Shown here piece by piece: positions 51,441 to 60,071 of a DNA stretch of 64,000 bases. A model generated the notes under the pieces. The model was not told where the DNA came from and did not search any database. It saw nothing but the letters and a program-made list of their open reading frames with translations. Position 1 is the first letter of the stretch. Each line of letters starts with the position of its first letter. Made by a program: the position numbers and the translations under genes. The stretch comes from Oligoflexia bacterium (GTDB lineage: Bacteria; Bdellovibrionota; Bacteriovoracia; Bacteriovoracales; Bacteriovoracaceae): NCBI GenBank assembly GCA_024229115.1, contig JAAEST010000097.1, positions 248,001-312,000 of the forward strand. The letters are read 5' to 3'.

Positions 51441-52930
51441 TGCTAAGGACATTAAGTCTCACATTCGCATTACTTTTTTCGCAAATACTCTTTGCACAGG
51501 ATGATGATGTTCCTGAAAAAAGAGTTGAGGTTGTTTTAGGTATTGATAAAATGCAGAAACTCGATTTTACTCCTTCAACTAAAATTCAAGTTGGTAATGA
51601 AGATATTCTTACTTACACATTGATTCCTTCCAAAAGAGAAATTACTTTTAAAGGGATGAAACCTGGTAATACTTCTGTGACCATTAGAAATACCGTTGGG
51701 GATGTAAAAGCAAGATACCTAATTACAATTACAGCAACCGATCAATCAAAGTTAGTTAATGAACTGAAAGAATTTCTAGGTGATGTAGAAGGTTTAGAGA
51801 TTGGTGTTAAAGGTGATTCAGTTTTTATTGGCGGACAAATTGTTGTTCCTAGTGACATCGGTAAGGTTGTTGTTGTCTTGGCTAAAGAAAAGTTTGCAGA
51901 TGTCTTAAGATTAGTTGAACTATCTCCGCAAACTCAAAGAGTTATTGCTCGTAAGATGCAAGAGGAAATTCAGAAAAACCAGTTAAGAGATGTTACAGTT
52001 AGAGTTGTAAATGGTCTTTTTTGGTTAGAAGGAATTACAACAAGTGAAGGTGATAAAACAAAGGCAGAACTTATTGCGAAGGCCTTCGTTCCAGATCAAT
52101 TAGAAAACCTTGCAAGAAGAACAGACTCTGTGACTACAGCAAAAAGAGATCCTATTCAGAATTTTATCACGGTCAATGCGAAGTCAAAGCCTGCTCCTGT
52201 ACCAAAGCAAATAAAAATCACAGCTCAGTTCGTTGAATTAACAAAAGACTATAATAAAATTTTTGGATTTAAATGGGCTCCTTTACTTTCAGATGGTCAG
52301 GGATCAATTGGATTCGGTAAAACTGTTTCAGGTAATGTAACGACTCGTTCAACAAATACACTTTCAGGAACTATCTCAAATTTATTTCCAAAGTTATCAA
52401 GTGCTAAGTCAGCTGGATATGCTCGAGTTATTCAAAGTGGTGTTGTGATTGTGAAAGATAAGACTGCAGGTAACCTTGTAAAGAATGAAGAAAAACCTTT
52501 TTCAATTGGAACAGGAGAGTTTCAAAAAAGTGAAAAGGCCACAGCAGGTTTCAATTTAACAGTTACACCAACAATATTAGCAGAAGAGAAAATAGATCTT
52601 AATATTGGATTAACAGTTAGTTCTAACGTTGGAGACCCTCCACAGACACAAAATAATACCGTGAGAACAGCTCTCATTGTAAAATCAAAAGAGTCTGCTG
52701 TTGTCGGTGGTATTGTTATTAATAAAAACTCTACGGACTTCGATAGAAATCCACCAGGTGGAGTAACTGAATCTAGTGAAAATAGTTCACCATTATTTAA
52801 CTTTATTAGATCTAAATCAAATACTGTTAACAAAAGTCAGTTTGCTGTCTTTGTTACACCAGAAATTATTGAAAGTGCTTCTCAAGGGACTGATGAAATC
52901 AAGAGAAAATTCAGAAGGAGAAGACGTTAA
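51440..52930 (+). CDS. cpaC: Tad pilus secretin CpaC/RcpA
   Basis: 496 residues, GTG start. Signal peptide ~1-20 (ending ILFA). N-terminal pilus/secretin N-domain (VVLGIDKMQKLDFTPSTKIQ; VTIRNTVGDVKARYLITI), then BON-like repeats, then the secretin barrel region (SGYARVIQSGVVIVKDKTA... wait-free conserved core), ending in a basic tail KRKFRRRRR. It is the outer-membrane pore for the Flp pilus, distinct from PilQ at the left end of the window. Translationally coupled to the ATPase fusion. Confidence 0.92.
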   Translation: MLRTLSLTFALLFSQILFAQDDDVPEKRVEVVLGIDKMQKLDFTPSTKIQVGNEDILTYTLIPSKREITFKGMKPGNTSVTIRNTVGDVKARYLITITATDQSKLVNELKEFLGDVEGLEIGVKGDSVFIGGQIVVPSDIGKVVVVLAKEKFADVLRLVELSPQTQRVIARKMQEEIQKNQLRDVTVRVVNGLFWLEGITTSEGDKTKAELIAKAFVPDQLENLARRTDSVTTAKRDPIQNFITVNAKSKPAPVPKQIKITAQFVELTKDYNKIFGFKWAPLLSDGQGSIGFGKTVSGNVTTRSTNTLSGTISNLFPKLSSAKSAGYARVIQSGVVIVKDKTAGNLVKNEEKPFSIGTGEFQKSEKATAGFNLTVTPTILAEEKIDLNIGLTVSSNVGDPPQTQNNTVRTALIVKSKESAVVGGIVINKNSTDFDRNPPGGVTESSENSSPLFNFIRSKSNTVNKSQFAVFVTPEIIESASQGTDEIKRKFRRRRR

Positions 52931-55140
52931 TGGCCGGTTATATAGTAGCAATCGTAGGTGGAAAAGGTGGAGTTGGTAAGTCACAAGTGGCTGCCAATTT
53001 AGCATTTGCCTATGCTACAGAAACGAGACAGAAAGTCTTACTTCTAGATTTTGACCAAAAGGCCAGTGGTGATCAAAACTTTATTACTGGTTTAAAGTCC
53101 AAAAAAACAGTTAAAGAATTATCAGAATTTAATGGGGCGATTGATCCAAGATCAATCATGCAGTTTATCACTGCTCACCCTGCAAATGTTAGTTATATTG
53201 GAATGCCAACAGATCCTAATGCGGCTGCAGGAATAAATGCAGAAGGTTTAGGAAAAACGCTTAAGGCCTTGCCAAATATTTTTCCCTTAACGATTATAGA
53301 CTGTGGTTCAGAATTATCTCCATTGGCCCTAAAAGCTCTTGAGTTTTCAACGGCTATTTTCATTGTTGTTTCGCCAGATATTTTGGCCATCAATCAAACA
53401 AAGAAGTTATTCTCAGATCTTGTTACAATGATGTTCCCGAAGGATATGCTTCTTTTAATTGCGAATCAACATCAAAAAGGTCATCCCGTTTCACCGGAAG
53501 TTATTGGGAAGTCATTAGGAAAACCTGTTTTTGCAACTTTACCAAAAGATGATCAATCATGTGTGACGGCACTCAATCAGAAGAAGCCTGTTTTTGTCAT
53601 AAATAAAAATGCAGCATTTTCTAAAGGAATGACTGAACTTTCTAGAAAACTTATTCAAAAAAGTGTTTTTAAAACATTGTCGAGATTAAATAAGCCGACT
53701 GATGTGAAAGCGAAAACTCCAGCTGGTGGTGAGTCTACAGGTGGAGCCAAAGGGAATAGTTGGACAGATTTAAAATCTAGAATTCATAAAGCACTTGTTG
53801 ATGAAATGGATATGAAGGCCTCGGATGATAATGATCCGAAGGCGAAAATTATTTTAAGAGAGCAAACGAAGAAGCTTGTTGTTGATCTTCTTGGTAAAGA
53901 AGACACGAAAGGAATTGTAAATTCTCGTGATGATATGAATCGTCTTGTAAAAGAAATTCTTGATGAAGCACTAGGTTTAGGACCACTTGAAGATTTACTT
54001 GCGGATAAAGAATGTTCAGAGATCATGGTTGTAGGTCCTGATAAAATCTATTATGAACATGGTGGAAAGATTAAGAAGTCAGAAATTACTTTTACGAATG
54101 ATAGGCAGGTTCTCAATGTTATTGAAAGAATTGTTGCTCCAATTGGTAGAAGGATTGATGAAAAAACTCCTTATGTAGATGCCAGACTTGCTGATGGTTC
54201 AAGGGTTCACGCTATTATTCCTCCATGTGCTCTTGATGGATGTACAATTACAATTCGTAAGTTCCCAGAGAACAGACTCACTTATAAAGATTCTGTGGCT
54301 TATGGTTCAATGACTCAGAACATGGCCGACTTCATGCGAATTGCAGTTGAGGCCCATAAAAATATCGTTGTAAGTGGTGGTACTGGTTCAGGTAAGACTA
54401 CACTCATTAATATTCTCGGAGGTTTTATTCAGGCCAATGAAAGAATTATTACTTGTGAAGACTCTGCTGAACTTGATTTCCCACAAGACCACGTTGTTCG
54501 TCTAGAAACAAGGCCTCCATCTCTTGAAGGTGATGGCGCCATTGATATCCGCTGTCTTGTGAAACAAACTCTAAGAATGCGTCCTGATCGAATTGTTGTA
54601 GGGGAGTGTAGAGGGGGAGAGACCCTCGATATGTTACAGGCCATGGGGACTGGTCACGATGGATCGATGACGACAGTTCACTCAAATAATCCTAGAGAAT
54701 GTATTGGTCGTATTGAAACTCTTGTTCAATATGCTGGTGCAGGTCTCAGTCCAAAAGCTATTAAAGAAATGATCGCCAATGCAATTCATATTATTGTTCA
54801 ACAGTCTCGTCTAGACGATGGTTCTAGAAAGATGACTCACGTAACTGAAGTTGGGGGAATGCAAGGTGATGTTGTTATTCTTCAAGATATTTTTCTTTTC
54901 AATCAAAGAGGGATTGGAAAAGATGGAAAGATTGATGGTGAATTCCAAGCAACAGGATTTATTCCAAAGTTTATCGAAACACTAGAGAGAAAAGGTTATA
55001 AAATTCCAAGAGGATTATTCAGTAATGATGCTGCTGCGGGAGGACCACCTGCCGCTAAAAAACCTGCTGATCCGAAAAAAAATCCTCCAGGAAAACGCCC
55101 ACCTCCAGGGGCGAAGAAGCCTAATAAGGCAGGTCGATAA
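52930..55140 (+). CDS. Fused CpaE-CpaF (TadZ-TadA) pilus ATPase
   Basis: 736 residues joining two normally separate proteins. Residues ~1-250 are a ParA/MinD-like ATPase of CpaE/TadZ type: deviant Walker A GGKGGVGKS (Lys12, Lys17), LLLDFDQKASGDQN, and LTIIDCGSEL; the usual N-terminal receiver-like domain is missing. After a Gly/Ser/Lys linker (~255-280), residues ~281-690 are CpaF/TadA: GSGKTT (Lys489), then LKQTLRMRPDRIVVGECRGGE-type block with the catalytic Glu and HSNNPREC. A Pro/Lys/Gly tail (~700-736) follows. The TadZ part positions the pilus; the TadA part powers it. The single chain would make a fixed 1:1 complex. Confidence 0.93.
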   Translation: MAGYIVAIVGGKGGVGKSQVAANLAFAYATETRQKVLLLDFDQKASGDQNFITGLKSKKTVKELSEFNGAIDPRSIMQFITAHPANVSYIGMPTDPNAAAGINAEGLGKTLKALPNIFPLTIIDCGSELSPLALKALEFSTAIFIVVSPDILAINQTKKLFSDLVTMMFPKDMLLLIANQHQKGHPVSPEVIGKSLGKPVFATLPKDDQSCVTALNQKKPVFVINKNAAFSKGMTELSRKLIQKSVFKTLSRLNKPTDVKAKTPAGGESTGGAKGNSWTDLKSRIHKALVDEMDMKASDDNDPKAKIILREQTKKLVVDLLGKEDTKGIVNSRDDMNRLVKEILDEALGLGPLEDLLADKECSEIMVVGPDKIYYEHGGKIKKSEITFTNDRQVLNVIERIVAPIGRRIDEKTPYVDARLADGSRVHAIIPPCALDGCTITIRKFPENRLTYKDSVAYGSMTQNMADFMRIAVEAHKNIVVSGGTGSGKTTLINILGGFIQANERIITCEDSAELDFPQDHVVRLETRPPSLEGDGAIDIRCLVKQTLRMRPDRIVVGECRGGETLDMLQAMGTGHDGSMTTVHSNNPRECIGRIETLVQYAGAGLSPKAIKEMIANAIHIIVQQSRLDDGSRKMTHVTEVGGMQGDVVILQDIFLFNQRGIGKDGKIDGEFQATGFIPKFIETLERKGYKIPRGLFSNDAAAGGPPAAKKPADPKKNPPGKRPPPGAKKPNKAGR

Positions 55141-56021
55141 TGCTGAATATACTTGGTCAGGGTGGTTTAGTAGCAGTTATTGGATTAGTAGTTTTTGCTT
55201 TCTGTTTCAAGTATTCAGTAGGAATTTTCAATTGGGTAGAAAATCAAACGTTAGGTACAAGAACTTATATTATGGAGAAGTTAGAACTTCTCTTTATTGA
55301 AGTAGATCCAGATAGAATTACTTATACTCTTTTATTTTTATCAGTAGGTTTATCGACAATAACTCTTCTTGTTTTTGGATTACTTGTAAGCTGGATTTTA
55401 GGATTCTTTCTTGCTGGTATCGTTGCTTTCTTAGGTTTTAAAATTCCAAAGCCATTTATTAATTATCTCGTTGAAAAAAGAATTAAAGAATATAGTGGCC
55501 AAATGGTTGATGGACTCACTCTTTTAGCTAACGGGATTCGAGCTGGTCTCAGTGTTCCTCAATCATTAGGAATGGTTGTTAGTGAGATGCCTGTTCCAAT
55601 TAGCCAAGAATTTAATATGATTCTTCAACAGAATAAAATTGGTGTTCCACTTGAGGAATGCTTTGAAAACTTAGCGAAGAGAGTGCCTACAGAAGATAAT
55701 GAAATGTTTGTTTCTTCGATTAATATTCTAAGAGAGACAGGTGGTAACCTTGCAGAAGTATTCGATACTATTGTTGAAGTAATTCGTGAAAGAGTGAGAC
55801 TTCAACAAAAAGTTGATACCTATACAGCTCAAGGCATGTTTCAAGGTCTTACTATTATGGCGATGCCTTTCGCAATTACAGCTATTTATGCTGCCTCTGA
55901 TCCAGAGTCGGTAAAACCAATGTTTACCACCCCTTTAGGGATCATCCTAACATTAGCCGCTCTTATTCTTGACGCCATTGGTGGGGCAATTATCTTTAAG
56001 ATAGTAAAAATAAAGATTTAG
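55140..56021 (+). CDS. tadB: Tad pilus inner-membrane platform protein, TadB type
   Basis: 293 residues. Membrane segments at ~8-28, ~62-82, ~85-105 and in the C-terminal ~60 residues flank a cytoplasmic domain with the T2SSF-like core (VDGLTLLANGIRAGLSVPQSL; MFVSSINILRETGGNLAEVFDTI). TadB/TadC are inner-membrane anchors of the motor. Only one such gene is visible here; a tadC would normally follow but the next gene is unrelated. It overlaps the preceding ATPase gene by one base. Confidence 0.88.
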   Translation: MLNILGQGGLVAVIGLVVFAFCFKYSVGIFNWVENQTLGTRTYIMEKLELLFIEVDPDRITYTLLFLSVGLSTITLLVFGLLVSWILGFFLAGIVAFLGFKIPKPFINYLVEKRIKEYSGQMVDGLTLLANGIRAGLSVPQSLGMVVSEMPVPISQEFNMILQQNKIGVPLEECFENLAKRVPTEDNEMFVSSINILRETGGNLAEVFDTIVEVIRERVRLQQKVDTYTAQGMFQGLTIMAMPFAITAIYAASDPESVKPMFTTPLGIILTLAALILDAIGGAIIFKIVKIKI

Positions 56022-56036
56022 AGGTCAAAAAAACAT

Positions 56037-56064
56037 TAAAGCTCACGTTTTATATGGCCGATAA
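56037..56064 (+). promoter_or_regulatory. Sigma-28 (FliA) type promoter for the YD-repeat gene
   Basis: TAAA (56037-56040), 16 bases, GCCGATAA (56057-56064). The -10 is a perfect sigma-28 match and the -35 core is exact; the spacer is one base longer than the usual 15. The ATG is 48 bases downstream. Confidence 0.72.
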
Positions 56065-56111
56065 GATAACGAGAGATAATCAAATTTCAATCAAACAAAG
56101 AGGATTGATAC

Positions 56112-57737
56112 ATGAAATTTTTAAAATTGCTACTTACTTTTTTATTCCTTAGTTCTAGTGTTTTTGCTGGTGTAAACCTCAAAAACGGTAACTATTACAT
56201 TTCTTATACCGACATCATTGTCCCAGGTAATGGACATGATTTAGAGGTGGTAAGAACCTACAACTCGAAATCAACAGAGAAAGGTTGGTTTGGATTTGGT
56301 TGGGGTAGTGATTACGAGACATACCTAACTGTTTCAGCTGATGGATCTGTGATTGTTCATGAGAACGGATCAGGTGCTTTAACAAGATTCACTCCAAAGA
56401 ATCCTGTAGATGCGAAGAATGCTTCTAAGAAAATCGTTGAGGCGATGAGAAAGAAGACAACAGTATCAGACAAAGTAGCAGCAGATTTAATTAAGAAGTT
56501 AACGAACGATGCTGAGTTAAGACAAGCATATGCTCGTAAGTTTAAAGTAAAAGCAAAAATTTCAGTAGGTAGTAAATTATTTTCAAATACTAGAGGTCTT
56601 CAAAGAGTTGAGAAGAGCAAGAATGGTTACGTAAGAATTTATAACGATGGTAAGAAGGAATACTTCTCTGACGAAGGGAAATTAGTAAGAATTCAAGATA
56701 AGCATGGTTATAAAATTACTCTTGATTATAATAAGCAAGGTCGTGTAGCGAAAATTACAGATACAATGGCGAAGCAACTTTTCTTTGATTGGTATCCAGA
56801 TGGTAAAGTTAAGCATATTAGCTCTGTAGGAGATAAGAAAACGACTTATAAGTATAAAGGTGATGACCTTGTCGAATCAAAAGATATCGCTGGGAACGTG
56901 TTCAAGTATGGTTACGATGCTAACCATAATATGACTTCAGTTTCTTATAGTGATGGTTCTAAGATGACTATTGCTTATACTCCGAAGACTCAATTTGTTA
57001 AGCAAATCGTTGGAAGAAATAAAGAAGTGACTTCATATGAGTATGATTCACATCCAAAGAATCCTGAAATGCACTACTGGACGACTGTTTCAAAGAAAAC
57101 AGCTTCAGGTAAAGCAAGCAAGTCTCGTTATGAGTATGAAATTAAATCAAGAGCTGACGGTTCTACATATACGTATAGAATTGCAACAGACATCAATGGT
57201 TTAAAAACAGAAACAATCTACTCTGAGTGTTGTGGACTTCCTCTAAAGATTACAAGAGGAAATCATAAGACTGACTTTGTTTATAATGAAAAAGGACTTC
57301 TTACTTCAAAGACTTCTTCAAAAGGTGATTTTGTGAAGCTTGAGTATCATAAGAAGTTTAATAAGATTTCAAAAGTTACAAATAAGAAAGGAACTACTCA
57401 ATTCCAGTATGACAAGAATGGGAACCTTTCTGTAGCAACAAACAAAGAGAAGAAAGTACTTCTAGTATATGATTCGAAAGGTAGAATTAAGAAAATGCTA
57501 GACCAAAGTATTAAGACAAAGAAGAAGAGAACTCTTGAGTTTAAATACAATGCTCTTGGAAAGCCGGTAGAAATCTCAATGGCAAAAGTTGGTAAGATCA
57601 ACGTTGCTTACGATAACTATGGTGAAATCAAGAAAGTTGAGTCAAAAGCAGGTCATAAGATGGCCCTACAAGTAACTCAAGCGTTTCAATCTCTACTTAG
57701 TATTGTTAAACCAGCAGGTGTAAACCTGAATATGTAA
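56112..57737 (+). CDS. Secreted YD-repeat (RHS-like) protein
   Basis: 541 residues. Signal peptide ~1-19 (ending SSSVFA). The N-terminal RHS domain has the pattern GNGHDLEVVRTYNSKSTEKGWFGFGWGSDYETYL. The rest holds YD-type repeats (RIYNDGKKEYF; YDANHNMTSVSYSDGSKM; FVYNEKGLLTSKT; FQYDKNGNLSVATN), ending near 540 without any toxin or deamidase-like tip or DPxGL core-closing motif. It looks like a short surface or extracellular shell or adhesin rather than a polymorphic toxin. A putative sigma-28 promoter suggests expression with motility genes. Confidence 0.85.
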   Translation: MKFLKLLLTFLFLSSSVFAGVNLKNGNYYISYTDIIVPGNGHDLEVVRTYNSKSTEKGWFGFGWGSDYETYLTVSADGSVIVHENGSGALTRFTPKNPVDAKNASKKIVEAMRKKTTVSDKVAADLIKKLTNDAELRQAYARKFKVKAKISVGSKLFSNTRGLQRVEKSKNGYVRIYNDGKKEYFSDEGKLVRIQDKHGYKITLDYNKQGRVAKITDTMAKQLFFDWYPDGKVKHISSVGDKKTTYKYKGDDLVESKDIAGNVFKYGYDANHNMTSVSYSDGSKMTIAYTPKTQFVKQIVGRNKEVTSYEYDSHPKNPEMHYWTTVSKKTASGKASKSRYEYEIKSRADGSTYTYRIATDINGLKTETIYSECCGLPLKITRGNHKTDFVYNEKGLLTSKTSSKGDFVKLEYHKKFNKISKVTNKKGTTQFQYDKNGNLSVATNKEKKVLLVYDSKGRIKKMLDQSIKTKKKRTLEFKYNALGKPVEISMAKVGKINVAYDNYGEIKKVESKAGHKMALQVTQAFQSLLSIVKPAGVNLNM

Positions 57738-57763
57738 TAAGCCAACAATAGTAGGCATAGTGA

Positions 57764-57800
57764 TTTCGTAAAAATAAGAACTTATAAGGATTTTACGAAA
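57764..57800 (+). terminator. Stem-loop after the YD-repeat gene
   Basis: TTTCGTAAAA-ATAAG / CTTAT-AAGGA-TTTTACGAAA, a long AT-rich stem with an asymmetric bulge. It lacks a following T run on the plus strand (A run follows), so termination is uncertain. Confidence 0.5.
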
Positions 57801-57845
57801 AAAGAAGCTAGAAAGGTATAATTTAGAAAAGAAAAAGGAAATACC

Positions 57846-58064
57846 ATGAAAACACTAAAAACTTTATTAATCACTCTACTGGCCCTAGGTTCGATTCAGA
57901 TTTATGCAAATAATGGAGCCGCAGGTGTTGGACAAAATGACGAAGCATGCGGTTCTAATAGCCACTGTGGGCAGTGTATAGACACTTCTGGTAGAGGTAA
58001 TAATGATGCTCCAGCAGACAATAGCGGAGACGTAGAGCAGCCGGTAGATGCTGCTCAAGAGTAA
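57846..58064 (+). CDS. Small secreted Cys-containing acidic protein
   Basis: 72 residues. Signal peptide ~1-21 (ending IQIYA). The ~51-residue mature part is Asn/Gly/Asp-rich with three Cys (ACGSNSHCGQC) and an acidic C-terminus. It shares the mature start NNGAAGVG and general style with the proteins at 58263 and 60072, but not the DQVQS motif. No family recognised. TATAAT at 57817-57822 could be its -10. A terminator follows. Confidence 0.65.
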   Translation: MKTLKTLLITLLALGSIQIYANNGAAGVGQNDEACGSNSHCGQCIDTSGRGNNDAPADNSGDVEQPVDAAQE

Positions 58065-58091
58065 TATTAGATAAAGACCAATAATAATTAT

Positions 58092-58119
58092 AAAGCCCTC
58101 TTTTATGAGGGCTTTTTTT
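58092..58119 (+). terminator. Terminator after the first small secreted protein gene
   Basis: AAAGCCCTC / GAGGGCTTT with a 6-base loop and a T run. It separates this gene from the sigma-54 promoter that follows at 58197. Confidence 0.93.
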
Positions 58120-58196
58120 GTGTCTATTTTTTAGACAGTGGTTAAATCCTCAACTCACTTCAACTTGATAACTCATTAAAATTAGAATCTGAAATT

Positions 58197-58213
58197 TGGC
58201 ACACTCCTTGCTT
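58197..58213 (+). promoter_or_regulatory. Sigma-54 promoter of the second small secreted protein gene
   Basis: TGGCAC (58197-58202), 5 bases, TTGCTT (58208-58213). It has exact -24 and -12 elements at canonical spacing, with an ATG at 58263 behind GAGGAGG. No enhancer site could be named. Confidence 0.85.
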
Positions 58214-58262
58214 TATAAATAGTACTTACTTTTTAAACAAGTCTCTATATGAGGAGGACGAT

Positions 58263-58451
58263 ATGAAAAACTTATTCTTTTTAATTATTACTATCTTAGT
58301 AATGAATGTTTCTTTCGCAGGTAATGTTGGAGAGGAGTACGCAGCTGACTGTGGTGATCAAGTACAATCTACTAGATTCCAAGAAACAACTACTGACGCT
58401 GTACAGACAAGCTCTGAAAGTGAAGATTCAGAGAGTGCAACAAATAAATAA
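58263..58451 (+). CDS. Small secreted acidic protein, DQVQS(T/S)RF family
   Basis: 62 residues. Signal peptide ~1-19 (ending NVSFA); mature ~43 residues with a single Cys in ADCGDQVQSTRF and an Asp/Glu/Ser/Thr-rich tail. The Cys is not at the lipobox position. The motif C-x-DQVQS-[ST]-RF is shared with the protein at 60072, 1.8 kb away. Behind a near-perfect sigma-54 promoter. Ribosome site GAGGAGG. Function unknown; a single Cys in an acidic secreted peptide suggests dimerisation or surface attachment. Confidence 0.82.
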   Translation: MKNLFFLIITILVMNVSFAGNVGEEYAADCGDQVQSTRFQETTTDAVQTSSESEDSESATNK

Positions 58452-58496
58452 TTTGGTATACTAAATACGGGTAGTTTTTAACCTAAGTTTTCTTTG

Positions 58497-58521
58497 AACC
58501 CCACAAACGTGGGGTTTTTTT
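58497..58521 (+). terminator. Terminator before the aldehyde dehydrogenase gene
   Basis: Stem AACCCCAC / GTGGGGTT, loop AAAC, then T run. It ends immediately before the ATG at 58522, so the dehydrogenase gene needs read-through or another start. Confidence 0.9.
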
Positions 58522-58533
58522 ATGGGTATTTAT

Positions 58534-59916
58534 ATGGATAGAAATACGATCACTGACTATTTTAAGAGTTCAAAAAACCATTCATTATCAGGAAAAACAA
58601 AATCATATGAATGGAGACTTTCAGCTCTTAAGAAATTAAGAAAAGGAATTCTTCAATATGAAACTGAAATCTTAAAGGCATTACAGAAAGATTTAGGAAA
58701 GAGTGACTTTGAGGGATATGTTTCTGAAGTAGCCTTTGTCGTTTTAGATATTGAGCATACGATAAAAAAATTAAAGAAGTGGATGAAGCCTAAGAGGGTT
58801 TCTTCACCGATGCTTCAATGGCCTTGCCGCTCTTATATTCACTATGAGCCACTTGGGACTGTTCTTATTATCTCTCCTTGGAATTACCCATTTCAATTAT
58901 TGATGGCCCCATTAGTTGGGGCTTTAGCTGCTGGTAATAATGCTATTCTTAAACCTTCTGAAGTCGCTAGTGCGACAGCTCAGATCTGTGAAAAGATAAT
59001 AAGTGATAGCTTTCTCCCTGAAGAAGTCATGGTTATCCAAGGAGCAGTTGAAGAAACAACAGCACTTTTAGAATTACCATTTGATCACATCTTCTATACG
59101 GGAAATGGGATGGTTGCTCGAATTGTTATGGAGAAAGCCGCAAAGAACTTAGTCCCTGTAACATTAGAGCTTGGAGGAAAAAGTCCATGTATGGTGTTAG
59201 GGGAAAATGACTTAGAACTAGTAGGAAGAAGAATTGCCTGGGGGAAGTTCTTTAATACTGGGCAAACGTGTGTTGCACCCGATTATATATTAGTAGAAAA
59301 GAACCAGAAGGATGAACTTTTAAAACATATCAAGAATGCTTTAGAGTTTTTCTATACAAAGAACCCAAAAGAATCCCCAGATTATGGAAGGATTATTAAT
59401 GAAAGACACTGGGATAGAATCACGGGACTTTATAAAGCTGAAGATGTCCTAATTGGGGGAGAAGCTCAAAGAGAAGAGCACTATATTGCTCCAACACTAG
59501 TCCACGCTGATCTCAATTCTCCCGTTATGAAAGAAGAGATTTTTGGACCAGTTCTTCCGATCCTTGAAGTCGAAAATGTTAATGAAGCCCTCTCTATAGT
59601 TCATAAATTTGATAAGCCTCTGGCCTGTTATCTTTTCTCAAAAGATAGCGAAATTGAGGCAAGGGTTGTTAATGAAATTTCAAGTGGCGGCCTTTGTGTA
59701 AATGATTCTTTAGTACATCTTTCTAGCCAGACTTTGCCTTTTGGGGGAGTGGGAGAAAGTGGTCTTGGGCGCTATCATGGTGAGTTTAGTTTTTTGACGT
59801 TTAGCCATCAAAAATCAGTGATGAAGCGCTATCAGATCTTAGATTTACTACTTAGATACCCACCATACTTAGGTAAATTACCGATAATACGTAAGGTTCT
59901 CAATTATATTGGATAG
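58534..59916 (+). CDS. Aldehyde dehydrogenase
   Basis: About 460 residues from Met 58534; Met 58522 is directly abutting the terminator T run and is less likely. NAD(P)-binding and catalytic residues: SPWNYPF, LELGGKSP (Glu212), TGQTCVAPDYILV (Cys246), and EEIFGPVLPI. The C-terminal hydrophobic segment (ILDLLLRYPPYLGKLPIIRKVL) resembles membrane-associated fatty-aldehyde dehydrogenases (ALDH3-like). It oxidises aldehydes to acids. The gene starts behind a terminator with no clear promoter, so regulation by antitermination or an internal start is possible. Confidence 0.92.
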   Translation: MDRNTITDYFKSSKNHSLSGKTKSYEWRLSALKKLRKGILQYETEILKALQKDLGKSDFEGYVSEVAFVVLDIEHTIKKLKKWMKPKRVSSPMLQWPCRSYIHYEPLGTVLIISPWNYPFQLLMAPLVGALAAGNNAILKPSEVASATAQICEKIISDSFLPEEVMVIQGAVEETTALLELPFDHIFYTGNGMVARIVMEKAAKNLVPVTLELGGKSPCMVLGENDLELVGRRIAWGKFFNTGQTCVAPDYILVEKNQKDELLKHIKNALEFFYTKNPKESPDYGRIINERHWDRITGLYKAEDVLIGGEAQREEHYIAPTLVHADLNSPVMKEEIFGPVLPILEVENVNEALSIVHKFDKPLACYLFSKDSEIEARVVNEISSGGLCVNDSLVHLSSQTLPFGGVGESGLGRYHGEFSFLTFSHQKSVMKRYQILDLLLRYPPYLGKLPIIRKVLNYIG

Positions 59917-59945
59917 GTGAAAACTTCATCCCTGAGGGCTAATTT

Positions 59946-59962
59946 TGACTAAAAACTAGTCA
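59946..59962 (+). promoter_or_regulatory. Inverted repeat upstream of the 60020 sigma-54 promoter
   Basis: TGACTA-N5-TAGTCA, a perfect 6-base inverted repeat centred at 59954, about 90 bases before the predicted start near 60045. That is a position used by sigma-54 enhancer-binding proteins. No such element was seen at the other sigma-54 promoter. Confidence 0.45.
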
Positions 59963-60019
59963 TCGCATGAAATTTATTCATATTTACCTAGCTAAATACC
60001 CCAAACTACATAGAAAAAC

Positions 60020-60036
60020 TGGCACCGAGCTTGCTT
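60020..60036 (+). promoter_or_regulatory. Sigma-54 promoter of the third small secreted protein gene
   Basis: TGGCAC (60020-60025), 5 bases, TTGCTT (60031-60036). Exact -24/-12 elements and spacing; ATG at 60072, 36 bases downstream of TTGCTT. Confidence 0.85.
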
Positions 60037-60071
60037 TATATAAGGCAAAGAAAACAACGAGGGGAATTATT

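Noticed and set aside
56112-57737. Polymorphic toxin call for the YD-repeat protein
   Set aside because: There is no toxin tip, no RHS core-closing motif and no immunity gene after it, so it was called a shell or adhesin only.
59967-60071. Longer reading of the third small secreted protein
   Set aside because: The extension covers the sigma-54 promoter and gives no signal peptide at its start.
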